64,000 bases of DNA from Patiria miniata (taxonomy: Eukaryota; Echinodermata; Asteroidea; Valvatida; Asterinidae): NCBI RefSeq assembly GCF_015706575.1, contig NW_024037072.1, positions 23,313,162 to 23,377,161 on the forward strand, given 5' to 3'. Shown piece after piece: positions 1 to 10,725 of this stretch (the stretch's first letter is position 1; each line of letters opens with the position of its first letter). Both the position numbers and the translations under genes were made by a program. The notes beneath the pieces were generated by a model. It was not told where the DNA came from and did no database searches. It saw nothing but the letters and a program-made list of their open reading frames with translations.

Positions 1-34
1 ACATCAGATTCGAACCAGCCAACCGATCCCGTTA

Positions 35-106
35 GCTCGGTGGTCGAGTGGTAAGACATCTGCACTAGAAAGCAGGAGGTCGTGGGTTCGAGTCCCACCC
101 GAGTGA
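35..106 (+). tRNA. tRNA-like sequence (Ser-AGA-like), probably a pseudogene or SINE head
   Basis: An acceptor stem with six of seven pairs (AGCTCGG with CCGAGTG), a D-arm-like region and a perfect T arm (GTGGG TTCGAGT CCCAC) are visible, and a run of seven T follows at about 108-114 like a Pol III terminator. The anticodon region contains CTAGAAA as in tRNA-Ser(AGA). However, the best anticodon stem leaves an eight-base loop, and the long variable arm expected of tRNA-Ser is absent. It is therefore more likely a tRNA-derived relic than a working tRNA. Confidence 0.5.
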
Positions 107-119
107 TTTTTTTCCAACT

Positions 120-1060
120 TTCACTCGGGAGGTAACACACTGAGTATACAGTGTTTAAACGTCGGTAAAGGGCAAAACCTATAATTGGATTTATACTACC
201 CCGACGTAAAATTCCATCTAATAATACAAATTTTAAATTATTCATCAGAGCACACTGGTATTAATCTGTAATTAGCTTCATGTAATTGCTTTCATTTCTT
301 TTCGCAAGTTCCAAAAATGAAGAGTTCCCTCGCTTTCAATTTACTATGTCCGACTCGTGAATAATGCCGATGGAGCGTTTTCTTCCTTTAAAAGGACTGA
401 CTCCCTTATGGGATTCAGGCGTTTTCAGAAGAAGAATATATAGGAAGACCATTTTATTATTTTTAGCCATAATAATTCTCTCTTTCTTCTGCAAAAAGTT
501 GGCTTTCCGTATACAGTGTAGCAACCCATCATTTTGTTAGCTCAGAGCAGAATCTTATTGTGCCCATAAAAAGACAAAAAAAGCTATAAAAGATTATTTT
601 TAGATAATTAAAGCATACGTTGTAGAAACTCCGTGGACGTTGGATGCTCCGTCAGACTCCACTATTAAAGTCTACCGATGCAGGTACTGTTTCTATTTTT
701 GAGTAGCCATATGTGCAGCACCAAAAATGCGCCTCAAAACGTTAGACTATGTTTTGCATGAACAGGCCCACATTTTGCCGAGGCAGCAACAGATTCAAAT
801 AGAGAAAATAAGGATCATTATTCGTTGGTGCTGTTCATTATAAGTTGGTTGATTGGTTAGGTTTTGCGTACATTTTCATAGTTTCATTTCATATTCATGT
901 CGATAAAGCACGAACAATTCATTGAAAGCATTTTCATCAAAGATTTGTGTGCAGTTCACCATCTTATTACCTATGCAGCTCCTCCGTATCTGCAGAATTT
1001 TATTATGCCCGTGTATAAAGACAAAACAAACAATTAACAACATTTATATTTAGAAAAGCA
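120..1060. other. Gene-free AT-rich stretch with a dispersed repeat
   Basis: No coding exon is supported. Positions about 600-830 are an inverted, diverged copy of sequence at 22,870-23,040; the shared landmark is the phrase GCTGCCTCGGCAAA and its complement. This marks a dispersed repeat family of unknown class. Confidence 0.4.
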
Positions 1061-1064
1061 TGTG

Positions 1065-1178
1065 TCGGTAATATTGCAAAATAACGCGCGACATATTATT
1101 GCAAAATAACGCAATAGTACTGCAAAGTAAACACGCGATAGTATTGCTAATCTGAGGATTGAAAAAAAAAACTCGCGT
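1065..1178 (+). repeat. Direct repeat copy 1 (ATTGCAAAATAACGC-rich)
   Basis: About 115 bases with repeated ATTGCAAAATAACGC-like words recur nearly unchanged at 2135-2252, including the ending GAAAAAAAAACTCGCGTTA. The two copies flank about 1 kb that contains a foldback (1502-1670). Confidence 0.7.
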
Positions 1179-1285
1179 TAGGCCGAACAAAAAGTCTCCG
1201 GTTTCTGGTATGGATCTTGCCCCAAAAGTGGTGCGGCGATGCGGCTTTTTTTTTTTTTTTGGCTGCTTTTTTTTCTTCTTCAAAT

Positions 1286-1370
1286 GTCGGCTGATAACTG
1301 CAAATGGTGCCAGACTAAATTTAGTGTCAAATATATGGGAGTCCAGAGAGGCCACATAAAGCTTATACTC
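1286..1370 (+). repeat. 85-bp segment duplicated at 54473-54557
   Basis: The block from the phrase GTCGGCTGATAACTGCAAAT through GGGAGTCCAGAGAGGCCACA to CATAAAGCTTAT is repeated in the same orientation at 54473-54557. Both can be read as a short open frame with a CxxC motif, but most differences change the amino acid. I therefore treat it as a dispersed DNA duplication and not an exon. Confidence 0.6.
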
Positions 1371-1501
1371 ATAATACTTATGTCGCATTAACTTTAAGGA
1401 TCGTATAACTCCATGTAGTGGGGCAGATAGGGAAAATATTTGGGGGATTGTTCACCTTTATGATAAAAGCATGGCATTTGGGACACAGTAAGACTATGTC
1501 T

Positions 1502-1670
1502 TGAGGAAGATATGTGGCTATAGGGCCATCGCAGATTTGTCCTTGATACAAATATAGGTAGAATAACAAGCAATAATTTTTATTCAAAATGGCTGCCATT
1601 GCTTTTTCATTCTACCTATGTTTTTTTCGAAGGACACATCTGCGATGGCATATAGCTAAATATCTTTCTC
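1502..1670. repeat. Short foldback element
   Basis: Two inverted arms of about 70 bases (1502-1573 and 1597-1670) share landmarks such as GCCATCGCAGAT and ATAGGTAGAAT. They enclose a small loop that is itself partly palindromic (GCAATAA...ATTGC). This fits a MITE-like foldback. No clear target-site duplication was found. Confidence 0.6.
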
Positions 1671-1924
1671 ATGAAATTCCATGCTGTTATCGTGAAACAA
1701 ACATTCCCATCACCTATCTGCCGTACAAATAGTAAGACCAGAAAAGCACTTTAAAAAGCTGGATCAGCCGCCGCAAATGACGGCCTATATAATTATAGCC
1801 CATCATTGCAATGTAGTTCAAATAGAGACAGCGATCCGCATTTGGCTTTTAGTAATTTGGTTGACTGGCTAGCTTTTGAGAGCAATATATCAATGTAATT
1901 TAATATTCATGAGTTAATTTTTTG

Positions 1925-2330
1925 TTGCAGTATTGCGGAAAAATGCAATGCTTATTGAGAAAAAAATGTGATAATATTGTAAACAAAAATACCGCAATGG
2001 TATTGCAAAATAATGCGATAGTAGTGCAAAATAACGCAGTATAGCAAAATAACACTATTTTGCAACGTTACATTTTTTTCTCAATACAATACAAACTGCG
2101 ACAAAAAGCAATACTAAACAGGTATTGTGAAAAAAATGTGGTAATATTGCAAAATAACACGCGACATATTATTGCAAACTAACGCAAGAGTACTGCAAAG
2201 TAACACGCGATAGTATTGCTAATCTGATGATTGAAAAAAAAAACTCGCGTTATACTCCACAACACTATTGCTTTGTTTCGCCAAACTATTGTGTTATTTT
2301 GCAATAATATGTCACGTTATTTTCTTTTTC
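1925..2330. repeat. Degenerate reiteration of ATTGCAAAATAACGC words
   Basis: Many irregular copies of a 15-20 base word (ATTGCAAAATAACGC and variants) occur in both orientations. The stretch contains the second copy (2135-2252) of the direct repeat seen at 1065-1178. Inverted phrases around TTTTTTTCTCAATA suggest an eroded foldback. Confidence 0.5.
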
Positions 2331-2589
2331 ATTTTTTTGTGCTTTTAAAACCTGTCACAAACCGGCCTTTCGTATTTATCAAATAACATATATCGAGAAC
2401 TTAAACAATATTGCCTTTGATATCTTTAATGAACGAGAAGTGTTTTGACGAGAATGTTGCACTTCTTGCCGCTGATCGATATAGCGCAGCGTGATTTTCG
2501 CGTGGGACGGCCCGGGCTTTTACGCACAATCTCCGGTCAACGTGACCGTCCGTTGCACGGTGAAATCATGTGTGCTGGTGTGGATGGTA

Positions 2590-2840
2590 CCCTGAAGCAC
2601 ACGCTTATTTCTTGGCATTAGTGTGGAAAGGAGCCCTGTTGATTTCCTTGGGCCTCGTGCGCACGGGACACAAGCATTTTTTAAAGTTTTTATTTCGTAC
2701 CCCTCAAAAATCACTTGGACCAGAAAGTAATACCTTTGACGATTTCAGGGACTTTCCCAAGACAAATGGGACAAATCCTGGAGAAATTGAGAGAAAATGA
2801 CAAAACACGTTGGCCCCCTGTACATTTTTAATGGGTCGAT
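2590..2840 (+). repeat. Diverged inverted duplicate of 37025-37270
   Basis: The reverse complement aligns over about 250 bases with 37025-37270. Shared landmarks are TCATTTTCTCTCAATTT, CCAGGATTTG and GGTATTACTTTCTGG. Both sides can be read as short open frames with a similar phrase (LVxKGxLLIS), but neither has a convincing gene around it. This is probably an old segmental or transposon copy. Confidence 0.45.
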
Positions 2841-3199
2841 TTCGGTTTTTTGCCCCACTTCCCATTGATGCGCATTCGTGCATGCATTTGAATTTATTAG
2901 GAAAGCACGTTACCAGATCTTGCTAGTCAGGGCCATTCACTGAAGAATTACCCAGTTATGGTTCTCACTGTATGCACCACTATTAAAATCAAAAGCCTGA
3001 CAATCGTTCTGTTACCCATGCAGGCCTAAGATAAATGCCTTGCTTCTCCGTGAAAAGGCTGGTCTGAAGCACTCGGACTTTAAAATCCATCAATCGACTA
3101 TAACTTGGGGGTTCTCTGAACTGTGCACAGCAATCGGCACAAAATCCTACCCACTTCAAACTACAGGTAGATCCATTGTATATCCACAGGTTGGTCGGT

Positions 3200-3352
3200 C
3201 ACTACATGCGTTTTTGTTTGTACTCGTTGTACTATCAAGTGGTTCTTTGTGAGTTTTTTTTTTAAAGACGGCCGTTTGCGAGATCTGTCTGGATTAGATC
3301 AAGAATAAAACCTATAAGCTTTGATATAGTTTTATTTCGTCTTGTCCTGCAG
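3200..3352 (+). promoter_or_regulatory. Conserved 5' block of peptide gene 1 ending in an acceptor
   Basis: This block recurs upstream of the other peptide loci (34182-34315, 44720-44813 plus 45311-45364, and on the minus strand above 15992). Shared words are TTGTTTGTACTCGTT, TTTAAAGACGGCC and TTTGATATAG. It ends in a pyrimidine-rich CTTGTCCTGCAG. Two readings are possible: a splice acceptor for an upstream noncoding exon, or a TATA-like box (GATATAG) about 25 bases before a start at the CAG. The changing bases before the AG (TGCAG, TTCAG) favour an acceptor. Confidence 0.5.
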
Positions 3353-3441
3353 GAATTTTTAGGCTTCCCACCGCAGATACACACCGCAACGACACTCTGT
3401 GACTGGTGTAGTAGAACAACATACAGAAGATATACAAAACA

Positions 3442-5322
3442 ATGGTGAGTTTCTTAAATTTCAAGTGAAAATGTTATAACAATTACGTCACCGACACCTC
3501 GAAGTAAACTCCACGTGTTAAACCATATTTTTTTATTTGGTTTTCAGTTTTCAACATTTTTAAACATAATTAATCAAGGCCTTCCATATTGCACGAAGTT
3601 TCAAAGCTTCAAGAGCTTTACTTTAATAATCACGCTTATTATTCATGACAACTTTTGCGCGAAAGTGACAATTTTCGTTTGCACGAAGTAACACTCAAGT
3701 TCCATTTACCGCTAAAATGCATGGCGCGCACTGTGCTCAAATGCGAACAAAAACGTTTTCACGAAACAATACTCTCTCCTGCGCGCTGAACTCCGTTTCC
3801 ATGAAGTAAGCTTTATACTCACCTAGTGTTGTAATACATTCAAGGGCGGATCCAGGGTGGGGGGCCAAAGGGGGCCAATTTTTTTTTTCATGTGACATCG
3901 CAATAAAGGCAGGCAATGAGTACACCACCATCTTTTCCTCAAAAAAACATTGGTTAAAGTGGTCAGAAGTTGCCTCAGATCGCACCACAGAGCATCTAGA
4001 ATCCAAAACATTTTCGGGGCCCTTAAGCGGGCCGTAATTCTTTTGAACCACTTTTTGGGGGACCAAATTTTTTTTTGGCCCCCCAAACAATTGTGTTCTG
4101 GATCCGCTCTTGAATACATTGAAGCGTACTACTTCGTGAACACGAACATAAATGTTATAGTTTTGCAGCTTTTTTGGTTTCACGAACTAGCAATCACCTT
4201 TTTTCTCTTATTTCTTGTATACAAACGGGTAAAAAAACAGCAAATTTAATAAATTCAATACATCAAGTGTCCACAACGAGAAACTTTCGGCCGGTTGCCG
4301 AAACAGCCAAAAAAAATCTTAACGAAAACAAAGGCTGTTTCGGCTGGTTGCCGAAACAGCCAAAAAAAAAAAATGTTGGCACTAACGGGCTTTCGTAGTA
4401 TTGTGCAGTTTTTGTCGTTATAGATTAAGTATTTACCCGGGAAATAAACGTCAAATTTCGAGGACACATACCTTTTTTCTCTTATTTCTTGTATACAAAC
4501 GGGTAAAAAACAGCAAATTTAATAAACTCAATACATCAAGTGTCCACAACGAGAAACTTTCGGCCGGTTGCCGAAACAGCCAAAAAAAATCTTAACGAAA
4601 ACAAAGGCTGTTTCGGCTGGTTGCCGAAACAGCCCAAAAAAAAACAAATGTTGGCACTAACGGGCTTTCGTAGTATTGTGCAGTTTTTGACGTTATAGAT
4701 TAAGTATTTACCCGGGAAATAAACGTCAAATTTCGAGGAGAACACCGTTTACCCACATTTCGTTTTAATTAGGCTTACAGTAATTTATTTTAGGTAGATG
4801 TGGTCCAAACAAAAGCGACATTTCATAGTTTTATTTTAAAGCTAAAGATATTGTGCTTGGCGTTAACATAGTTATATTTACACCGACGACGGTCTAATTG
4901 ACATAAAATGACCACGCCCCCATGCGCTCCTCAACAATGCAACTATATCGCTATTAGTCATTGACGTCTTGGGTCACAGCTAAGAATTGGTTAATTTGTT
5001 TTTCCACGTTGTCTCTACCCCTCTGCAGAGAGCTATATTGTGCGTATGCGCCTTGGCGCTCTTTTGTGAGGCAGCCATTGGTTTGCCCAACGTCGATGCA
5101 GACAACGAGTTCGACGGCGCCCTGGATATGACCAAACGGGGCGCGGACAGCATTTTCCCGAATGGCATTAAATTTTTCCAGAAATGCTTTGGTGTCTGCT
5201 GGCAATGTGAGCAAAACCTTGGAAACTTAAACACTGATACCTGTATGCGTGGTTGCCATGGTCCAATGGATGGCAGCCCCGCCTATATACTGTTTGTTAA
5301 TTGCGTCATCATTGCTGGCTAG
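3442..5322 (+). CDS. Eclosion-hormone-type secreted peptide precursor, copy 1
   Basis: Coding exons are 3442-3444 (ATG only, followed directly by GTGAGT) and 5029-5322 (after CTCTGCAG), giving 98 residues. The 5' exon runs from about 3353. Residues 1-19 (MRAILCVCALALFCEAAIG) are a typical signal peptide. An acidic spacer leads to Lys-Arg at 37-38, then a peptide of about 60 residues with six cysteines spaced C-x3-C-x2-C-x11-C-x3-C-x15-C. That spacing is close to insect eclosion hormone and the EH-type peptides reported in echinoderms. The predicted role is a disulphide-bonded neuropeptide or secreted signal. Unlike copies 2 and 3 it lacks a second Lys-Arg just before the first cysteine. The 1.6-kb intron is filled with repeats. 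Another six-cysteine secreted peptide family cannot be excluded. Confidence 0.62.
3841..4112 (+). mobile_element. hAT-type MITE in intron 1 of peptide gene 1
   Basis: TIRs CAAGGGCGGATCCAG and its complement (CTGGATCCGCTCTTG) are flanked by a perfect 8-bp target duplication AATACATT (3833-3840 and 4113-4120), diagnostic of hAT. Length is 272 bp, with no coding capacity. It is related to 58585-58890 and to the fragment around 12350-12900. At about 4024 it keeps a single TTAA where the 12.4-kb copy has an insertion. Confidence 0.9.
4197..4738 (+). repeat. Tandem duplication of a 275-bp unit containing hairpins
   Basis: Two head-to-tail units begin at 4197 and 4471 and are almost identical. Each holds an inverted pair (TTTCGGCCGGTTGCCGAAA and GGCTGTTTCGGCTGGTTGCC) and the phrase GGCACTAACGGGCTTTCG. 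That phrase resembles the TIR of the element at 33280-33693. The duplication lies in the intron of peptide gene 1 and accounts for much of its extra length over gene 3's 0.4-kb intron. Confidence 0.85.
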
Positions 5323-5560
5323 ATAAAGATTTCCCACTGATGATTCTAACATATACACATCTTGGAGACAGGACATAGTCCCCCCCCCAACATTATTTAT
5401 GACAAAAGACCACCCCAACCTTAAATTTAGTCTGAGTACGCGATCGCCAGTGCTAACAAATATGGTACAATCTGATTTTTTGTGTGTGGAGTCTCTTGAC
5501 TTGTATACCCTATATACAAGCTACATAATTTAACGGCTGTTTTGATGTGCTGACCATAAC

Positions 5561-5607
5561 TCACATGCCGGGGTGATTTTCTTTCAGGGACATCACCCCG
5601 CATGTGA
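5561..5607. repeat. Strong hairpin with reiterated half-sites
   Basis: TCACATGCCGGGGTGAT and ATCACCCCGCATGTGA form a 15-16 bp stem around a 14-base loop. The right half-site recurs nearby as AATCACCCCAAATGTGAAAT (5631-5650) and ACATCACCCTACATGT (about 5670-5685). It lies about 240 bases past the stop codon of peptide gene 1 and could fall in its 3' UTR. Confidence 0.6.
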
Positions 5608-6186
5608 AATCTATAAAACAATAAAAAAACAATCACCCCAAATGTGAAATCTTTAGAAAAAGGGATAAAAAGAACATCACCCTACATGTCTCATCCGTCT
5701 AGTCGTCCGTACAGAATTGAAGATCGACAGCCTAAATTAAACGAGAAACAAATATTTTTACCTCCGCAAATGACTGTCTGAACACTTTATGTAGGATTAT
5801 TTTCAACGTCTGTACTGGTTGGGTATCAAAGCTGGAATATCGTGATACGGATCACGTCTTTGCAACCTTAAAAGTCTTAAAACATGCTTGACAAAATGGG
5901 AAATATGTTTGCCCATTAATTAAAAGGAATGCCCGATCAACCTCTTACTACTGGTTAAAACGAAATTGAATTAAGAACGCGATACTTTTAATTTGAATGC
6001 ATCTTTTACAGGGTCGAGTGAAGCTAAAAAGCGATAGATTGCTCAGATAGTGAAATTGAATGATTATTTTTGATTGTCGAATGACGATCTGCGTGTTAAA
6101 TTGAATGAAAACTTCGTGAAGTTGGGCGGGAAAACCTATATTAACACTGCTTTTACGTTAAGGTGAAATGAACACTACAGATTGGC

Positions 6187-6192
6187 AATAAA
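6187..6192 (+). other. Candidate polyadenylation signal of peptide gene 1
   Basis: AATAAA sits in the phrase CAATAAAGAAAGCATTTCCCC, which is conserved downstream of copies 1, 3 (35951) and 4 (49647). A conserved AATAAA at the far end of the shared downstream sequence is a reasonable 3' end, but it lies about 865 bases from the stop codon. Confidence 0.35.
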
Positions 6193-6490
6193 GAAAGCAT
6201 TTCCCCAGTTCATTTTTAACTGACATTCGGAGAGAAAATCGTCGCAGAGCTGACATACCACCGACGGATAGCGAAAACTCGATTCAATTAATTAGCGTTT
6301 GAAGTTGGACATTTTTTTTGGCGTCGTATTTTACCCTTAATGTTTCGATAATAACCCTTTCGGTCTATATTCAAAATAAAATAGGAAACCCAGTATCCAT
6401 TCAGGTTACTTAATTATTTAGAGAAGGTGTGCGATATTTTTTTATTTGATCGTAAACGTATTCGTCGGTTTGTCAAATTACCAAATCTCT

Positions 6491-6549
6491 ATTCGTCAGT
6501 TCGTCAGATCGCGCGCGCACGCGCGAGCAATCCGACGAACTGACGAAAT
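6491..6549. repeat. Palindrome with a CG-alternating loop
   Basis: ATTCGTCAGTTCGTC and GACGAACTGACGAAAT flank a loop containing GCGCGCGCACGCGCG, a purine-pyrimidine alternation able to adopt Z-DNA. Related TTCGTC words continue to about 6660, suggesting a small degenerate TIR element. The rest of 5700-7500 shows no coding exon. Confidence 0.5.
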
Positions 6550-7504
6550 ACATTCGTTGGTACTTTGAACGTACAAGGTGTACATTAGCTAGTTATCAGC
6601 TAAATTTCGTATTCGTCACTATGTCAAATTATGGATTTGTCGTTGTGACTGATTCGTCACAGGCGGGGCTCTGAATCTCAAAATCCAGACAAGAATTAAG
6701 AAATTTGTCATAAATACTTGAAGGAGCAACCAAAACCATTAAACACCCAGAAATCTCAATATCGCCAAAATCGTCGATTCGCCGGTATGTCAGCTCTGCG
6801 ACGAAATGTCGTGTAGGTTCTAAAAATCCTTTAAAATTTGCATGGATTTGAATCTTTTTGAGAGGGGTATTAGTTGGAAGAAATAAAAGAGATATAATTA
6901 ATATTGGACAGAGCTTAACAAACTGCTCTTCCAAATTAAACGTGTCCTCTATACATGTGAATAGGCCTATATCATATATTAAAAGATCCTACGTTGTTTG
7001 CCTGTCTGTCTGATGTCTGTGTGTCTCTTTTTTGTGTGGTAAAAAAGGCCTGAAGAGTGAGTGCAAGCACAAAATGCAATGGTTAATGGAGAGGCTTGGT
7101 TATGGTATAAAGGTCCTCAAATTTGTTTCTTTCAGACTTTGAAAAGTTAAACATTGCAACATTATCTGTATGAAAACACTCCAAAACGTATCGTTACGCA
7201 AAGCATAGCGTTGGTGATGAACAACAACAAAATTGCTTCACCAAGGTTTACCACGCCCGCATGCAAATTAGGGGTCAATGTAAACATTAGTATAATGATG
7301 ACTCCACCCAGCTAGCGGTTGCCATGCAAAACGCGGCGTCCTGCTAGTTAATTAAAAATGTTCCATGATGTGATACGCAAATCCGATGTTTGTGAGATTC
7401 TTGTAAATGTCGGCATATGTTATCCGGCCCCAAAAAATGTGTTTTGAAGCACACATGGACAGGTAGTATAGTATTTTACTTCAATTAAAGGCAGTACATC
7501 ATAG

Positions 7505-7990
7505 GCGTAGCCGGGGGGGGGGGGGGGGGGGGGGGGTAAGGGGGTATTTACCCCCCCCCAATATTTTGTAAAGACTGCCTTTTTCCATTCAAATTCCCTT
7601 TTTTTCTACGTGCTTACCACCCAATAATTTGTAATTAGTGCCCTTTTGTTACGAAGTGCCTTTTTTTTCTGAACAAGTGCTCTTTTCAAAAAAGAAGTGG
7701 TGCCCTTTTTTGTGGCATCTGCCGTTTTGGGGACCTTTTTCAGAATTTCGCACATGTATCGCCCAAAAAGCACCATATATTTGCCCTTTGTGTGCATAAT
7801 TGTCGGTTTTGAACAGCGCCCCCATCGACAGATGGTACCAGCCCCCCCCTCCCCCTCCTCCCCCCCCCTCCCCCTCCTCCCCCCTTTTTTATTTTAGGGA
7901 GGCCAAGTGTCCGGAGAAAAAAAAACTTGCTACATTTCACAACGGATGAGCAAGTGCCCTTTTCAACCCCCCCCCCAAAAAAAAATTCTG
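7505..7990 (+). mobile_element. hAT-like MITE with long G/C tracts (ends unclear)
   Basis: It starts with ATAGGCGTAGCCGG followed by over 20 G. Next come TTTACCCCCCCC and a phrase shared with 14820-15232, 46105-46356 and 55320-55486 (AATATTTTGTAAAG, CTTTTTCCATTCAA). The TIR-like GGCGTAGCC is typical of hAT. The right end was not located. The open frames in it are low-complexity (poly-Gly, poly-Pro) and not genes. Confidence 0.5.
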
Positions 7991-7999
7991 ACGAAGTGC

Positions 8000-8880
8000 A
8001 TTTTGAAAAGGAAAATGTAAGCTTCCCGATACACACAGATCTTTTCGATAAAACTTTTAGAAAAGGAATTTTGGCCAGATTTCCGACTCGCACTTTGACA
8101 CGTTTGAAGAAAATCATGGGAGCTGCGAATCGACGATAAATTTTCTCCTCGGTATTTCTCTCGTACCGTGTGGTTTCAAATATTTTTTTCATTCACTACA
8201 GTCGTATAAACTCTTCCATCGAATGTGTGTTCAATCAAAATAATTTGTAGCGTCTCTAATATTTGAAAATTCGCCAACGAATGACCGTATGCCTTTGCCT
8301 AGTTCCGGATCGCGCGTGCACCTACGACCCAACTACACGCGCGTTAATCGATTTTCGGTCCGTGCGCGAGTTCGTGCCGTTGAGCTGCAGACAAACGTTT
8401 CAAAATTATTTACGTTAATTCTCTTTTGAAAATTTGCTGGAATTCTCTTGAATGAACTTTTTTGGAAAATTAAATAATACTTTATCAGAAAATGTGCTTG
8501 ATTTGGGGTGGTTCTGGCTGAAAAATTGATTTTCTCGCGTGATTTTTTTCCCCGCACGAATCAGTTTTTGATCGATTCGGAACTGATTGAACCGATCCGT
8601 AACTAGGAAAAGCGGCATCGGTACTTTTGACGTCGTAAAGTCACAATAAAAAGAGCTTAAATTTGGGAAATTATTTTGTAGTCTCTCCATCAGTCAAGGT
8701 AAACTTTTAAACCAGTGTCACTTGAATTCGTGGAGTAGTTGAGCCGAAAGCAGCCTGAATGATGTTTGCTATCCGGAACTAGGAAAACGACTGTATAGGT
8801 TGTTTGAGTGAGTCTCATGACGGTAGTACGCCTTTCCATTTCTTTTTGGACCACCCTGTACAGCACGTGCGAATCAAGCT
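8000..8880. other. Gene-free stretch
   Basis: No exon with convincing codon use or splice sites was seen. An end CCACCCTGTACAG at about 8851-8864 resembles TIRs of TA-type MITEs, but no partner end was found. Confidence 0.35.
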
Positions 8881-9560
8881 GCTTGTCGTCAGCGGACCAG
8901 ATAGTTCAAGCATTATTTTTTTACGTGGTTCTTGGCCTTTGAGACCTGCTGATCGTAAAACTGCATGATGCCAACTCGGTATATTTGGAGAAATTTAGAT
9001 ATCCAACTTAGCCACCAAGATGACTGCCAGTATTATACATAATGATTATGTGCTCACACATAACTCTGACACTTATATACGGAATGTGGTGCACGTCATG
9101 TGTGGATTTGTACCATTTCCCTCCTCTGATGATGGCTTTCAAAACGGCTGCTAAGCTGGCCGCTGACAGGTGTACGAGTAAACAATTCTTGTCTGGTGAC
9201 GGATCCGATCATGATCAAATTTTACCGTCAAAAACCTTTTTATGGTTTCTAGGATTATAACGCCTGCTGACTCAAAACTGCAAGTGGCAAGTTGGCATCA
9301 TTGAGATATCCGAGATGGCCACCATGATGACGGTCTTCATTATAATGATTATACACATTATTTACTCTCAGGTAGACTTAACAGCGATCCATTTAATCCA
9401 GTGTCCGGTAGTGGCCAAATAGCAGGGTTTTAACATTGTTTTGTTGATGTATTTGGGCCTTTCTGGCCTGCTGATTCCAAAACAACAGTATGCCACCTCG
9501 GCATCTTTGCGAAAATTGAGATAGACGGCCGCCAATGCTTTTAATTATTGCGCATCGAGT
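8880..9560 (+). repeat. Three degenerate tandem units (about 225-300 bp)
   Basis: Units near 8925, 9230 and 9455 share the order GGCCTTTGAGACCTGCTGAT, then CGGCAT or a variant, then GAGATATCC and GGCCACCA. A fourth relative lies at 50600-50780. No open frame persists across units, so this is a noncoding repeat family. Confidence 0.65.
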
Positions 9561-10470
9561 TCACTTTAGTTGCCCTAACTCCCTAGCGGGTGTGCAAAAT
9601 CATATTGAATTTGGAGGATTCAGGACTGTTAGGGATTGAGTTTCCGAACGTGTATGTTAGTGGTCAGCGGATCTGCTGTTACCATTTCCTTCTCATATGC
9701 GAACTTTCCTTCCCTACAGCTAATAAAAATTGGCCGCTAAGGTGCAATGCATAGGCCCATGCCCTGCCTGTACGTTTTCTTGAAACTTCTTGGATGTCTT
9801 ATCCAGTTTCAACTGGTCATTGAGTTTATGGCTCATCCAGTTTTGAATTCGTGCTAATGACAGGTCTTGGAACGATGCATGTCTGCTTATAAATTAGACA
9901 TAAAGATGGTCGCTGGAACATACAGTTCCGTCATGTATACTAATAATAACCCCTGAACACAAGTGTCGAAATTATTTATGGTTGCACAATCAGACCATCC
10001 TCATCAAATTGAGCTTCGTGACAGTTTCTTTTATTAGTTCACAATAAACGACGACAATAATTATCCACAGACACCTCTAAAACCTCAACAGCACTCAATC
10101 AGCCGTAAACGTTCTTCAACGTTGGTAAAATTTTAATGCAATAAAATCAGCAAATCTTAATAAAATATTCAAATTATAGAACACGGAAAATTATGAAGTC
10201 TTGTTCACCCATTTCAAAACATATTTGCCAATTTGTGGTTTTCGTTTGACCTTATTCGTAAAAGCAGTCTTAATACTTTTAATATTCTGGAATAATAACT
10301 GGACCAACCTGTGAGAAAGATTTGTCCTCCGCAAAAGAATCGACATCACGATATTCCAATTTTGATACTCAACTAGTACAGTCGTTGACAATAATTCATT
10401 CATAAACTGTTCAGACAGTCATTTGCGGAGGTAAAAAAACGTGTTTCTGGTGGATAGGCTGTCGCTGTGT

Positions 10471-10725
10471 GGAGCGTCAAAAGTGGACGACCGTATTTTC
10501 CCATTTTCTGCTAGTAGAATTTTATGTTTTTTGAACCGGATTTTAAAAATCTAAATTTTCTGCCACTTTTTGGACCATCATAATTTTCGCTAGTAAGAAT
10601 TTAAGGTTTTTAGTTGTCCACTTTTGAGGCACCGTGAATTAAATCCAGTTTTGCAATTTCAAAAAACCCCAAAACAAATCTACTAACAGAAAATGGAAAA
10701 ATACGGTTGTCCACTTTTGACGCTC
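10471..10725. mobile_element. Foldback MITE (GGAGCGTCAAAAGTGGAC ends)
   Basis: About 45-base terminal inverted repeats begin GGAGCGTCAAAAGTGGAC and include CCGTATTTTCCCATTTTCTG. The 255-bp element is noncoding. Its counterpart in the other arm lies at 49155-49400 and has lost one tip, so insertion preceded the inverted duplication. Confidence 0.75.

Noticed and set aside
35-106. Functional tRNA-Ser
   Set aside because: Anticodon loop of eight bases and missing long variable arm; kept only as tRNA-like.
7740-8192. 150-residue minus-strand frame with poly-Gly
   Set aside because: Its composition comes from G/C homopolymer tracts of a MITE.
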